Origin: Blautia_A aquisgranensis
GTDB lineage: Bacteria; Bacillota; Clostridia; Lachnospirales; Lachnospiraceae
DNA length: 64,000 nt
NCBI RefSeq assembly: GCF_040096615.1
Contig: NZ_JBBMEJ010000007.1
Coordinates: 62,001 to 126,000 of the forward strand
Direction of reading: 5' to 3'
Shown: one piece after another, positions 1 to 8,073 of the stretch
Layout of the letters: each line of letters begins with the position of its first letter
Position numbering within the stretch: the stretch's first letter is position 1
The notes under the pieces: generated by a model
Database searches by the model: none
What the model saw: the letters and a program-made list of their open reading frames with translations, nothing else
What the model was told of the DNA's origin: nothing
Program-made: the position numbers and the translations under genes

Positions 1-102
1 ATGCCGACACCGTCTGTAGCAGCAGGGGAGACGGCCACACCGACAGAAGAGCCGGTAACGCCAACCCCGACAGAGAAAGCGGACAAAAGTTCCGTAGCAT
101 AA
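1..102 (+). CDS. C-terminal tail of an unidentified protein (cut by window edge)
   Basis: The frame is open from base 1 to a TAA at 100-102. The 33 visible residues are rich in Pro, Thr and Glu (runs such as TPTEEPVTPTPTEK), which looks like a low-complexity linker or tail of a surface or secreted protein. The ATG at base 1 is probably internal. A bidirectional terminator follows directly. The product cannot be identified from this fragment. Confidence 0.5.
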   Translation: MPTPSVAAGETATPTEEPVTPTPTEKADKSSVA

Positions 103-115
103 AAGCAAAAATAAA

Positions 116-172
116 AAACACTCCCGGGAACGGATCACACGTGATCAGTGTGGTGGGTTCTAGGGAGTGTTT
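116..172. terminator. Bidirectional intrinsic terminator
   Basis: Arms AAACACTCCC (116-125) and GGGAGTGTTT (163-172) pair perfectly. A-rich DNA before the left arm and T-rich DNA after the right arm give a U-tract on both strands. It sits between the convergent gene tail at 1-102 and xpt. Confidence 0.75.
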
Positions 173-206
173 TAAACTTTAATGATAAAATTCTTTATCT
201 GAGACT

Positions 207-779
207 TTATTCGCGGAATGTAAGCTTGCCACCTTCGATGGAATCAATAATGGCAAGAGACTCCAGATGGATTCCCATATCGCGGATGGTCTGTCCGCCG
301 GACTGGAAGCCTTTTTCGATAACGATTCCGGCACCCTCAAGGGTTGCGCCTGATTTCTTTACGATGTCAATAAGGCCCAAAAGAGCACAGCCGTTGGCAA
401 GAAAATCGTCAATAAGGAGAACGTGATCATCCGGTCCAAGGAATTTCTTGGAGAGGATCACATCATAGACCTTCTTGTGGGTAAAGGATTCTACTTTTGT
501 TGTGTACATTTCACCGTCAAGATTTACACTCTGTGCCTTCTTGGCAAAGACTACTGGAACATGGAAATACTGGGCTGCAATGCAGGCGATTCCGATACCG
601 GAAGCTTCAATGGTAAGGATCTTGTTGATTGGACAGTGGTCAAAACGTCTCTTGAATTCTTTACCGATCTCGTTGATCAGATCGATGTCCATCTGATGAT
701 TCAGAAAGTTGTCCACTTTTAAAATATTTCCTTCTTTTACTACGCCGTCTTTCAGGATTCTGTCTTTTAAAAGCTGCAT
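207..779 (-). CDS. xpt: Xanthine phosphoribosyltransferase
   Basis: The 190-residue product has the usual family length and the N-terminal MQLLKDRILKDG typical of Xpt. The PRPP-binding motif VLLIDDFLANGCA lies at about residues 120-132. The enzyme converts xanthine and PRPP to XMP in cytoplasmic purine salvage. A GGAGAT ribosome site sits before the ATG. A minus-strand promoter is at 859-887, back to back with the promoter of the next operon. In Bacillus the homologue has a purine riboswitch; I see no such core in the roughly 70-nt leader here. The gene ends at a bidirectional terminator. The identification is firm. Confidence 0.95.
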   Translation of the reverse strand: MQLLKDRILKDGVVKEGNILKVDNFLNHQMDIDLINEIGKEFKRRFDHCPINKILTIEASGIGIACIAAQYFHVPVVFAKKAQSVNLDGEMYTTKVESFTHKKVYDVILSKKFLGPDDHVLLIDDFLANGCALLGLIDIVKKSGATLEGAGIVIEKGFQSGGQTIRDMGIHLESLAIIDSIEGGKLTFRE

Positions 780-858
780 GATTTATCTCCTTTGATCTAT
801 CGCTGTTTTTGATACGAGCAAGTATTGAAGCGGATTGCGAATATCCTCTTGACTATGT

Positions 859-887
859 ATCATACGACAATATTTGGACAAGTGCAA
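859..887 (-). promoter_or_regulatory. Promoter of xpt
   Basis: Read on the minus strand, -35 TTGCAC (882-887) and -10 TATGAT (859-864) are separated by 17 bp. It lies about 80 bp upstream of the xpt ATG. Confidence 0.65.
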
Positions 888-893
888 TTATTT

Positions 894-922
894 TTGACAA
901 AAAATCATAAAATTATTATAAT
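894..922 (+). promoter_or_regulatory. Consensus promoter of the CsoR/Mrp operon
   Basis: TTGACA (894-899), a 17-bp spacer and TATAAT (917-922) match the sigma-A consensus exactly. It is divergent from the xpt promoter, with only 6 bp between the two -35 hexamers. Confidence 0.85.
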
Positions 923-955
923 AGATAAGATGACAAAAGAAAGGAACAGACGCAT

Positions 956-1183
956 ATGAAGGAATATGAGGTAATCTGGGAAATTTTTAATAAATGCCCG
1001 AGAAATCAGATGCGTGATGTGTTTGTGGAGGAAGTAGAGATCGCTGACCCGGAAGAGTATGTGAAGCATAAATTTCAGGGGAAGGATGTTTCCTATGAGA
1101 AGACAGTACTTGAAGACGGAACGATCATCTTTGACATTACAACATCCATGATCCGTCAGCGTTGTTCTTTCACGGAAATCTGA
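956..1183 (+). CDS. Small conserved-looking protein of unknown function
   Basis: Encodes 75 residues, predicted soluble and acidic, with two cysteines (Cys14, Cys70) and no recognisable domain. The AAAGGAAC ribosome site and a perfect consensus promoter 34 bp upstream support expression. It is the first gene of a short operon followed 14 bp later by a His-rich CsoR-type repressor and then an NBP35/Mrp Fe-S carrier. That setting suggests a link to metal or iron-sulfur handling, but this is only context. I do not recognise the family. Confidence 0.75.
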   Translation: MKEYEVIWEIFNKCPRNQMRDVFVEEVEIADPEEYVKHKFQGKDVSYEKTVLEDGTIIFDITTSMIRQRCSFTEI

Positions 1184-1197
1184 AGGAGGAATTACAC

Positions 1198-1569
1198 ATG
1201 AGTGATACGAACGAAACGCATGTGCACGTTCTCGAGGATGGAACGGTTCTTCGGCATACCCACGGGGAACATGAGCATGACCACAGCAGTACACATCCTC
1301 ATCATCACAGCCACGCACAGACCAAGGCTGTGCTCAACAGACTTTCCAGGGCCATCGGTCATATGGAATCCATCAAGCGCATGGTGGAGGACGGAAGAGA
1401 CTGCAGCGAGGTACTGATCCAGCTGTCAGCCGTGAAATCTGCGATCAATAATACAGGCAAGATCATTCTGCAGGATCATATCGAGCACTGTATCGTGGAT
1501 GCAGTGGAGCATGGAGACCGGGAAGCAATCAAGGAACTGGAAAAAGCGATCGACAGATTTATGAAATAA
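1198..1569 (+). CDS. CsoR/RcnR/FrmR-family metal-sensing repressor with His-rich N-terminus
   Basis: The 123-residue product has an all-helical CsoR-type core from about residue 41. Family ligand positions are visible: Cys69 (GRDCSEVL), His94 and Cys98 (DHIEHC), the Cys-His-Cys set used by copper-sensing CsoR proteins. The first 40 residues carry 12 histidines (for example HPHHHSH), an extra metal-binding extension absent from basic CsoR proteins. I chose the ATG at 1198 because AAGGAGGA lies 8 bp before it; an ATG at 1162 overlaps the previous gene and lacks a good ribosome site. The family is normally a DNA-binding repressor released by Cu, Ni/Co or aldehydes. The inducer here is inferred, not shown. 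Confidence 0.88.
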   Translation: MSDTNETHVHVLEDGTVLRHTHGEHEHDHSSTHPHHHSHAQTKAVLNRLSRAIGHMESIKRMVEDGRDCSEVLIQLSAVKSAINNTGKIILQDHIEHCIVDAVEHGDREAIKELEKAIDRFMK

Positions 1570-1662
1570 GTAAGAAGTTCATGAGCGATCGTGAATGAGA
1601 AATATGCATTCTGCACAGAGTACTGTACAGAGGCAAATATAAGGAAATGAGAGGAACCTATT

Positions 1663-2493
1663 ATGGCAAAAGAGTGCAGCAATTCATCCTGCGACAAATC
1701 CAGCTGTGAAGGCTGTGGACAGAAGCAGCCACAGAGCCTTCTGGCAGAGCCGAATCTTTTTTCGGATGTAAAACACGTGATCGGAGTTGTAAGTGGAAAG
1801 GGTGGAGTCGGTAAATCCTTTGTGACAGGCTCCCTGGCCAATCTGATGGCCTCCAAGGGATATAAAGTAGGTATTATGGATGCGGATATCACAGGACCGT
1901 CCATTCCTAAGATGTACGGCATCAAGGGAAATGCACAGGGCAGTGACAATGGAATCTATCCTATTCCTACAGCAAACGGAATCGAGGTTATGTCTGTAAA
2001 CCTTCTTCTCCCGGATGAGGAGACACCGGTGATCTGGAGAGGCCCGGTTCTTGCAAATATGGTAAAACAGTTCTGGAGTGATGTGATCTGGGGCGAGCTG
2101 GACTATCTGTTCGTAGATATGCCACCAGGAACAGGTGATGTTCCGCTGACTGTATTCCAGTCTCTGCCGATCGAGGGTGTTGTGATCGTCACATCTCCAC
2201 AGGATCTGGTGCGGATGATCGTCAAGAAAGCCTATAACATGGCAGATATGATGAAAGTTCCGGTTCTTGGAATCGTGGAGAATTACAGCTATGTGAAATG
2301 TCCGGATTGCGGAAAAGAGATCCATGTTTTTGGCGAGAGCCATATCGACGAGATCGCAGCAGAGCTTAAAGTTCCGGTTCTTGGCAAGATGCCGATCGAT
2401 GTGAAGCTTGCGGAGCTTGCAGACAGCGGCCTGTTCAGCAAGATCGAGAACGAATATATCACTGCGGCAGCAGAAGTAATGCCGAAAGAATAA
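1663..2493 (+). CDS. Mrp/NBP35-family ATP-binding iron-sulfur carrier
   Basis: The 276-residue product starts with a cysteine cluster (Cys5, Cys10, Cys15, Cys18) like the N-terminal ferredoxin-type cluster of NBP35. It has a deviant Walker A motif SGKGGVGKS at 44-52 and a CPDCG pair (Cys213, Cys216) that bridges an Fe-S cluster in Mrp/ApbC dimers. The family binds and transfers Fe-S clusters to apoproteins in the cytoplasm in an ATP-dependent way. It is third in the operon after the CsoR-type regulator, with a 93-bp gap. A strong bidirectional terminator follows. The Mrp/NBP35 assignment is secure; client proteins are unknown. Confidence 0.93.
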   Translation: MAKECSNSSCDKSSCEGCGQKQPQSLLAEPNLFSDVKHVIGVVSGKGGVGKSFVTGSLANLMASKGYKVGIMDADITGPSIPKMYGIKGNAQGSDNGIYPIPTANGIEVMSVNLLLPDEETPVIWRGPVLANMVKQFWSDVIWGELDYLFVDMPPGTGDVPLTVFQSLPIEGVVIVTSPQDLVRMIVKKAYNMADMMKVPVLGIVENYSYVKCPDCGKEIHVFGESHIDEIAAELKVPVLGKMPIDVKLAELADSGLFSKIENEYITAAAEVMPKE

Positions 2494-2524
2494 GACGGAA
2501 TCGTGCTGTTGCACGGAGAGTAAA

Positions 2525-2577
2525 AAAAGACCATCGGAATCATTGATATACTTATATATCAGTTCCGATGGTCTTTT
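2525..2577. terminator. Bidirectional intrinsic terminator
   Basis: A perfect 15-bp stem, AAAAGACCATCGGAA (2525-2539) with TTCCGATGGTCTTTT (2563-2577), lies between the convergent Mrp-family gene and the LysR gene. T-rich or A-rich flanks serve both strands. Confidence 0.9.
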
Positions 2578-2581
2578 ATTT

Positions 2582-3451
2582 TTAAAAATATTTCAGGAAG
2601 CACTGTGCAGCCTGGGAAAGCTGCAACGCTTCGTGATGGGCGATTACTGCGCTTCTGGCAGGAAGCGGCGTCTTGAGATCCACCGGTTCCAGTCCCGGGC
2701 GGTTTTTCAGCATGTAGTCCGGGATACAGGCAATGCCAAGCCCGATCTCGGCAAGATCGATGAGGAGGTCGTTGCTGTTCAGCTCTACCTCAGGCAGCAG
2801 CTTTAAGCCCTGGGCTGCAAAAACCTGATGCAGATATTCGCTGGTGGTGCTTTTGGGAGCCAGCATCAGGATCGGATAATTCAGAAGTTCTTTCAGGGAG
2901 AGCGGCTTGTGTCCCATGGAAAAATGTTCCGGGTTTGCAACAAAAATATCATGGAATTCCAGAACTGTCTGAAGCTTCATATGGGAAGAAAGCCTGGAGT
3001 TCGGATAGTTGGTGAGGATCAGCTCAGCCTGTCCGTTTTCAAGAAGCTCGGCACAGCCGATGGAGGTGCTGTTGATGATCTTGATCCGTACGTCCGGATG
3101 ATCCTTGTGAAAACGGCGAAGATAAGGGATGAGAAAATAGCGGCACAGAGTATCGCTGGCACCGATACGAAGCTGTCCGGTAAGATTCCCTTCTCCGGAA
3201 AGAGCGGCCTCCCCTTCATTGAGCATGGAAAGAGCCGGCTTCACATGCTGAAGAAGCAGTTCGCCCTCCGGTGTGAGGATGACTCTTTTTGTGCTTCGGA
3301 CGAAAAGCGTGTGGCCCAGCTTTTTTTCCAGATTTTTGACAGCCTGGCTTACTGCTGACTGAGAGATAAAAAGCTGTCTGGAAGCCTCGGAAAAGCTTAA
3401 AGTCGTAGCTACATAGTAGAATACTTTGTAGAGTTCAAGATTGATATCCAT
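2582..3451 (-). CDS. LysR-family transcriptional regulator
   Basis: The 289-residue product has an N-terminal winged helix-turn-helix (residues about 1-60, with SFSEASRQLFISQSAVSQ) and a LysR substrate-binding domain after it. I use the ATG at 3451, which has a GGAGG site about 10 bp upstream, rather than the in-frame TTG at 3457. The gene is divergent from purL with 155 bp between starts, but LysR targets need not be the neighbour and no effector can be deduced. The C-terminal domain resembles CysL/CbbR-type regulators only in a general way. Confidence 0.92.
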   Translation of the reverse strand: MDINLELYKVFYYVATTLSFSEASRQLFISQSAVSQAVKNLEKKLGHTLFVRSTKRVILTPEGELLLQHVKPALSMLNEGEAALSGEGNLTGQLRIGASDTLCRYFLIPYLRRFHKDHPDVRIKIINSTSIGCAELLENGQAELILTNYPNSRLSSHMKLQTVLEFHDIFVANPEHFSMGHKPLSLKELLNYPILMLAPKSTTSEYLHQVFAAQGLKLLPEVELNSNDLLIDLAEIGLGIACIPDYMLKNRPGLEPVDLKTPLPARSAVIAHHEALQLSQAAQCFLKYF

Positions 3452-3606
3452 ATGCAAAAATCCTCCGCTTATAAATGATATAAGATATATTAATTTTACT
3501 AATGATATTTCCTATGATACTATATTTTCAGCAGAAAAGAAAGTGCGATTTATTGGAAACAAGAGCGGAAGATTGCTTGTGACCAGCAACAAGAAAGGAG
3601 CCTTCT

Positions 3607-6600
3607 ATGAGCAACGTAAGACGTGTGTATGTAGAAAAGAAACCTGCCTTTGCCGTAAAAGCAAAGGAACTGAAACATGAGATCAAACATTATCTTGGTA
3701 TCAGCACTGTAACCGCAGTACGCGAGCTGATCCGTTATGACGTGGAGAATATCTCCGACGAAGTATTTGAGAAAGCCTGCAAGACTGTATTTGCAGAGCC
3801 ACCTGTAGATGATCTGTATCTTGAGAAATTCGATGTGGCAGAAGGTGCACGCGTATTTTCCGTAGAATTCCTTCCGGGACAGTTTGACCAGAGAGCAGAT
3901 TCCGCTGTACAGTGTGTGCAGTTTCTGGATGAGAATGCAGCACCGATCATCCGTTCCGCAACAACTTATGTGATCGAAGGTGCTGTTACAGATGAGGAGT
4001 TTGAGGCAATCAAGCATCACTGCATCAACCCGGTAGATTCCCGTGAGACAGGACTTGAGAAGCCGGAGACTCTGGTAACGGTATTCCCGGATCCGGAAGA
4101 TGTGAAGATCTTTGACGGATTCAAGGATATGCCGGAGGCTGAGCTTAAGGCACTTTATGATTCCCTGAACCTGGCCATGACCTTCAAGGATTTCCAGCAC
4201 ATCCAGAAATATTTTAAAAATGAAGAGAAACGCGATCCGTCCATGACAGAGATCCGTGTTCTTGATACATACTGGTCAGATCACTGCCGCCATACCACAT
4301 TCTCAACAGAGCTTACCAGCGTGAAGTTTGATGAGGGTGATTACAAGGCTCCGATCGAAAAAACATATGAAGAATATCTGGACGCACATAAGACCATGTA
4401 CAAAGGACGCGACGACAAGTTTGTCTGCCTGATGGATCTGGCTCTTATGGCTATGAAGAAGCTGAAAGCAGAAGGCAAGCTTGCAGACCAGGAAGAGTCT
4501 GATGAGATCAATGCCTGCAGTATCGTGGTACCGGTAGATGTTGACGGCAAGGAAGAAGAGTGGCTGATCAACTTCAAGAATGAAACACACAACCATCCGA
4601 CAGAGATCGAGCCTTTCGGTGGTGCGGCAACCTGTCTTGGCGGTGCCATCCGTGACCCGCTTTCCGGACGTACTTATGTATATCAGGCTATGCGTGTGAC
4701 CGGTGCGGCAGATCCTACTGTATCCGTGAAAGAAACTCTGAAAGGCAAGCTTCCACAGAAGAAGCTGGTAAGAAGCGCAGCGCATGGCTACAGCTCCTAC
4801 GGAAACCAGATCGGTCTTGCAACCGGCGCAGTAAAAGAAATCTACCATCCGGACTACGTTGCGAAACGTATGGAGATCGGTGCTGTTATGGGCGCAGCTC
4901 CGAGACGTGCGGTAATTCGTGAGAATTCCGATCCGGGAGATATCATCATCCTTCTTGGCGGACGTACAGGCCGTGACGGTATCGGTGGTGCAACCGGTTC
5001 CTCCAAGGTACACACAGAGGCTTCTATCGAGGTCTGCGGCGCAGAGGTGCAGAAAGGTAATGCACCTACAGAGCGTAAGATCCAGCGTATGTTCCGCAGA
5101 GAGGAAGTCAGCCATATCATCAAGAAATGTAACGATTTCGGAGCAGGCGGTGTTTCCGTTGCTATCGGCGAGCTGGCACCGGGACTTCAGATCGACCTTG
5201 ATAAAGTACCGAAGAAATATGCAGGCCTTGATGGAACAGAGATCGCCATCTCCGAGTCCCAGGAGCGTATGGCAGTTGTTGTTGACCCGAAAGATGTAGA
5301 TACTTTCCTGAAATATGCAAATGAAGAGAATCTTGAGGCAGTTCCGGTTGCTGTTGTAACGAAGGAGCCACGCCTTGTACTGAATTGGAGAGGAAAAGAG
5401 ATCGTAAATATCTCCCGTGCATTCCTGGATACCAACGGTGCACATCAGGAGACTTCTGTTGAGGTTGAAATCCCGTCCAAAGACGGCAATCTTTTCGAGA
5501 AACGTCCGGATGTGGCAGATGTGAAGAAAAAATGGCTGGATACTCTGGCTGACTTAAATGTATGCTCCCAGAAGGGACTTGTGGAGATGTTCGACGGTTC
5601 CATCGGAGCAGGAAGCGTATTTATGCCGCATGGTGGTAAATATCAGCTGACAGAGACACAGTCTATGGTTGCCAAGGTTCCGGTACAGAATGGAAAAACA
5701 GAGACAGTTACCATGATGAGTTATGGCTTCGATCCATACCTTTCCTCCTGGAGCCCGTATCATGGAGCTGCCTATGCAGTAACAGAATCCGTTGCAAAGA
5801 TCGTTGCAACAGGTGGTGATTATAAGAAAATCCGTTTCACATTCCAGGAATACTTCCGTCGTATGACCGAGGATCCGGAGAGATGGAGTCAGCCGTTCTC
5901 TGCACTTCTTGGTGCGTATGCAGCACAGATCGGCTTCGGACTTCCGTCCATCGGTGGTAAGGATAGTATGTCCGGAACATTCAATGATATCGATGTTCCT
6001 CCGACACTGGTATCTTTCGCTGTAGATGTTGCGAAGATCAAAGATGTGATCACACCGGAGCTTAAAAAATCCGGAAGCAAGCTTGTATGGCTCCGCGCAC
6101 CGAAGGATGCTTATGATCTTCCTGATTATCCGGCACTTATGGAGCAGTATGATAAGCTGCATCAGGATATCCAGGCTGGCCGTGTGATCTCCGCGTATGC
6201 ACTTGACCGTCACGGAATCGCAGCAGCAGTGAGCAAGATGGCATTCGGAAACGGTATGGGAGTAAAGATCGAGCACGATCTTGATCCGAGAGATTTCTTT
6301 GCCCCGGCATTTGGTGATATTATCTGCGAAGTTCCAGATGGAAAAGTGGGTGAGCTTGCGATCACATACACAGTGATCGGTGAGGTTACTGACGATGGTA
6401 AATTCTCCTATGGAGATACAGTGATCACTCTGAAAGAAGCTCTGGATACATGGGAAGGAACTCTTGAGAGTGTGTTCAAGACAGCAGCAGGAAGTGATGA
6501 AGAGGTTCAGTCTGATGACGGTTCCCTTTATAAGGCAGACAGCATCTATGTATGCAAGCATAAAGTTGCAAAACCTCGCGTATTTATCCCGGTATTCCCT

Positions 6601-7365
6601 GGAACAAACTGCGAGTATGACAGTACACGTGCATTTGAGAGAGCAGGTGCAGAGGTTGACGTCAAGGTATTCAAGAACCTGACAGCAGAAGATATCCACG
6701 ATTCCGTAGAGCTCTTTGAGAAAGCAATCAGCCAGGCACAGATGATCATGTTCCCGGGCGGATTCTCAGCAGGAGATGAGCCGGACGGATCTGCGAAATT
6801 CTTTGCTACCGCATTCCAGAATGAGAAGATCAAAGAGGCTGTTATGAAGCTTCTCAATGAGCGTGACGGTCTGGCACTTGGTATCTGTAACGGTTTCCAG
6901 GCGCTGATCAAGCTGGGACTTGTACCGTACGGCGAGATCTGCGGACAGAAAAAGGATTCTCCGACACTGACCTACAATACCATCGGACGCCATGTATCTA
7001 AGATGGTTTATACAAAGGTTGTGAGCAACAAGTCTCCATGGCTTCAGAAGGCACAGCTTGGCGGTGTTTACTGTAACCCGGCTTCCCATGGTGAGGGACG
7101 TTTTGTTGCAAACGATGAGTGGCTTAAGAAACTGAAAGAAAACGGCCAGATCGCAACCGAGTACGTACCGGTAGACGAGACAGGATATGAGGGCGAGTTC
7201 AATGTAAACGGTTCTTATATGAACATCGAAGGTATCACAAGCCCGGATGGACGTGTTCTCGGCAAGATGGCACACAGCGAGCGCCGCGATGCAGGTGTGG
7301 CTGTTAATATCTACGGAGAGCAGGATATCAAGATCTTTGAGTCCGGTGTGGAATACTTTAAATAA
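3607..7365 (+). CDS. purL: Phosphoribosylformylglycinamidine synthase, long single-chain form
   Basis: The 1252-residue enzyme makes FGAM from FGAR, glutamine and ATP (step four of purine synthesis). It joins the synthetase (ETHNHPTEIEPFGGAAT near residue 325; GGATGSSKVHTEAS near 460) to a C-terminal glutamine amidotransferase domain. The amidotransferase triad is visible as Cys1094 (LGICNGFQ), His1223 and Glu1225 (HSERR). The length matches the large PurL common in Clostridia and proteobacteria rather than the PurS/PurQ/PurL three-protein form of Bacillus. AAAGGAG precedes the ATG. It stands alone, without other pur genes nearby. A 13-bp GC-rich hairpin follows the stop codon. Confidence 0.96.
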   Translation: MSNVRRVYVEKKPAFAVKAKELKHEIKHYLGISTVTAVRELIRYDVENISDEVFEKACKTVFAEPPVDDLYLEKFDVAEGARVFSVEFLPGQFDQRADSAVQCVQFLDENAAPIIRSATTYVIEGAVTDEEFEAIKHHCINPVDSRETGLEKPETLVTVFPDPEDVKIFDGFKDMPEAELKALYDSLNLAMTFKDFQHIQKYFKNEEKRDPSMTEIRVLDTYWSDHCRHTTFSTELTSVKFDEGDYKAPIEKTYEEYLDAHKTMYKGRDDKFVCLMDLALMAMKKLKAEGKLADQEESDEINACSIVVPVDVDGKEEEWLINFKNETHNHPTEIEPFGGAATCLGGAIRDPLSGRTYVYQAMRVTGAADPTVSVKETLKGKLPQKKLVRSAAHGYSSYGNQIGLATGAVKEIYHPDYVAKRMEIGAVMGAAPRRAVIRENSDPGDIIILLGGRTGRDGIGGATGSSKVHTEASIEVCGAEVQKGNAPTERKIQRMFRREEVSHIIKKCNDFGAGGVSVAIGELAPGLQIDLDKVPKKYAGLDGTEIAISESQERMAVVVDPKDVDTFLKYANEENLEAVPVAVVTKEPRLVLNWRGKEIVNISRAFLDTNGAHQETSVEVEIPSKDGNLFEKRPDVADVKKKWLDTLADLNVCSQKGLVEMFDGSIGAGSVFMPHGGKYQLTETQSMVAKVPVQNGKTETVTMMSYGFDPYLSSWSPYHGAAYAVTESVAKIVATGGDYKKIRFTFQEYFRRMTEDPERWSQPFSALLGAYAAQIGFGLPSIGGKDSMSGTFNDIDVPPTLVSFAVDVAKIKDVITPELKKSGSKLVWLRAPKDAYDLPDYPALMEQYDKLHQDIQAGRVISAYALDRHGIAAAVSKMAFGNGMGVKIEHDLDPRDFFAPAFGDIICEVPDGKVGELAITYTVIGEVTDDGKFSYGDTVITLKEALDTWEGTLESVFKTAAGSDEEVQSDDGSLYKADSIYVCKHKVAKPRVFIPVFPGTNCEYDSTRAFERAGAEVDVKVFKNLTAEDIHDSVELFEKAISQAQMIMFPGGFSAGDEPDGSAKFFATAFQNEKIKEAVMKLLNERDGLALGICNGFQALIKLGLVPYGEICGQKKDSPTLTYNTIGRHVSKMVYTKVVSNKSPWLQKAQLGGVYCNPASHGEGRFVANDEWLKKLKENGQIATEYVPVDETGYEGEFNVNGSYMNIEGITSPDGRVLGKMAHSERRDAGVAVNIYGEQDIKIFESGVEYFK

Positions 7366-7390
7366 TATCTGAAAAATACTTCAGAAGGAC

Positions 7391-7428
7391 TGCAGTGGTG
7401 GGGGATTTCAGACCTCCCCGTCACTGCA
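7391..7428 (+). terminator. Probable terminator hairpin after purL
   Basis: TGCAGTG (7391-7397) pairs with CACTGCA (7422-7428), and the stem continues through two G-T wobbles into GGGG/CCCC. No T-run follows at once; the next 25 bases are A/T-rich. It may terminate weakly or stabilise the 3' end. Confidence 0.5.
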
Positions 7429-7483
7429 TAAATATATAAAAAGTATATATTTTTTAAAAAGTTAAAAAAAATGAAAAAAACTG

Positions 7484-7512
7484 TTGACACAAGTCAAAAA
7501 CCATTATATAAT
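7484..7512 (+). promoter_or_regulatory. Promoter of the tRNA cluster
   Basis: TTGACA (7484-7489), 17 bp, then TATAAT (7507-7512): an exact consensus promoter 51 bp before the first tRNA. Confidence 0.85.
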
Positions 7513-7562
7513 AGCAAAGCGAGTTGCGGAACAGAAATGTTTCACTGACAAGTATCTGTTAT

Positions 7563-7635
7563 GGGATCTTAGCTCAGCTGGGAGAGCATCTGCCTTACAA
7601 GCAGAGGGTCATAGGTTCGAGCCCTATAGGTCCCA
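7563..7635 (+). tRNA. tRNA-Val (anticodon TAC)
   Basis: 73 nt. The acceptor arms GGGATCT and AGGTCCC pair with one G-T. The anticodon loop CTTACAA in the CTGC/GCAG stem gives TAC, and the T-loop is GGTTCGAGCC. CCA is not encoded. First copy of a duplicated pair. Confidence 0.95.
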
Positions 7636-7650
7636 TATTACAAAAGACAT

Positions 7651-7724
7651 GGCGAGATAGCTCAGTTGGCTAGAGCACACGGTTCATACCCGTGGTGTCG
7701 AGGGTTCGAATCCCCCTCTCGCTA
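7651..7724 (+). tRNA. tRNA-Met (anticodon CAT, elongator type)
   Basis: 74 nt. The loop TTCATAC between CACGG and CCGTG gives anticodon CAT. The G1-T72 pair and overall sequence resemble Bacillus elongator tRNA-Met; it lacks the C1xA72 mismatch of an initiator. A tRNA-Ile2 with modified CAT is a less likely alternative. CCA is not encoded. Confidence 0.92.
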
Positions 7725-7730
7725 CTATAT

Positions 7731-7803
7731 GGGATCTTAGCTCAGCTGGGAGAGCATCTGCCTTACAAGCAGAGGGTCATAGGTTCGAGCCCTATAGGTC
7801 CCA
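7731..7803 (+). tRNA. tRNA-Val (anticodon TAC), second copy
   Basis: Identical over its 73 nt to the copy at 7563-7635. It starts 7 nt after the first tRNA-Met. Confidence 0.95.
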
Positions 7804-7819
7804 TGTTACAAAAGAATAT

Positions 7820-7893
7820 GGCGAGATAGCTCAGTTGGCTAGAGCACACGGTTCATACCCGTGGTGTCGAGGGTTCGAATCCCCCTCTCGCTA
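7820..7893 (+). tRNA. tRNA-Met (anticodon CAT), second copy
   Basis: Identical over its 74 nt to the copy at 7651-7724. Last tRNA of the cluster; a terminator begins 7 nt later. Confidence 0.92.
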
Positions 7894-7900
7894 CTTGATA

Positions 7901-7946
7901 AAAGGTCTGAAGATTCAATGAACGTTGGGTTTTCGGACTTTTTTTG
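7901..7946 (+). terminator. Terminator of the tRNA cluster
   Basis: AAAGGTCTGAA (7901-7911) pairs with TTCGGACTTTT (7932-7942) through two G-T wobbles, followed by a T-run. Confidence 0.8.
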
Positions 7947-7995
7947 TTATCATGTTTTCCTGGGCCGCCAGGGGAACAGACATGAAAAGTTAAGA

Positions 7996-8024
7996 TTGAC
8001 ATTTTACAGCGTTTTTTTTATCAT
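7996..8024 (+). promoter_or_regulatory. Promoter of the lipid kinase gene
   Basis: TTGACA (7996-8001), 17 bp, TATCAT (8019-8024), 49 bp before the ATG. Confidence 0.7.
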
Positions 8025-8073
8025 AGTACAAGAGTAGACATGACGAATCATTTCAGGAAATGAGGATTTGATA

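Noticed and set aside
780..893. Purine riboswitch before xpt
   Set aside because: No conserved core is visible and the likely transcript leader is too short.
4303..5445. Long antisense ORFs over purL
   Set aside because: They run opposite to a clear purL domain structure, with no ribosome sites and Cys/His-rich composition typical of shadow frames.
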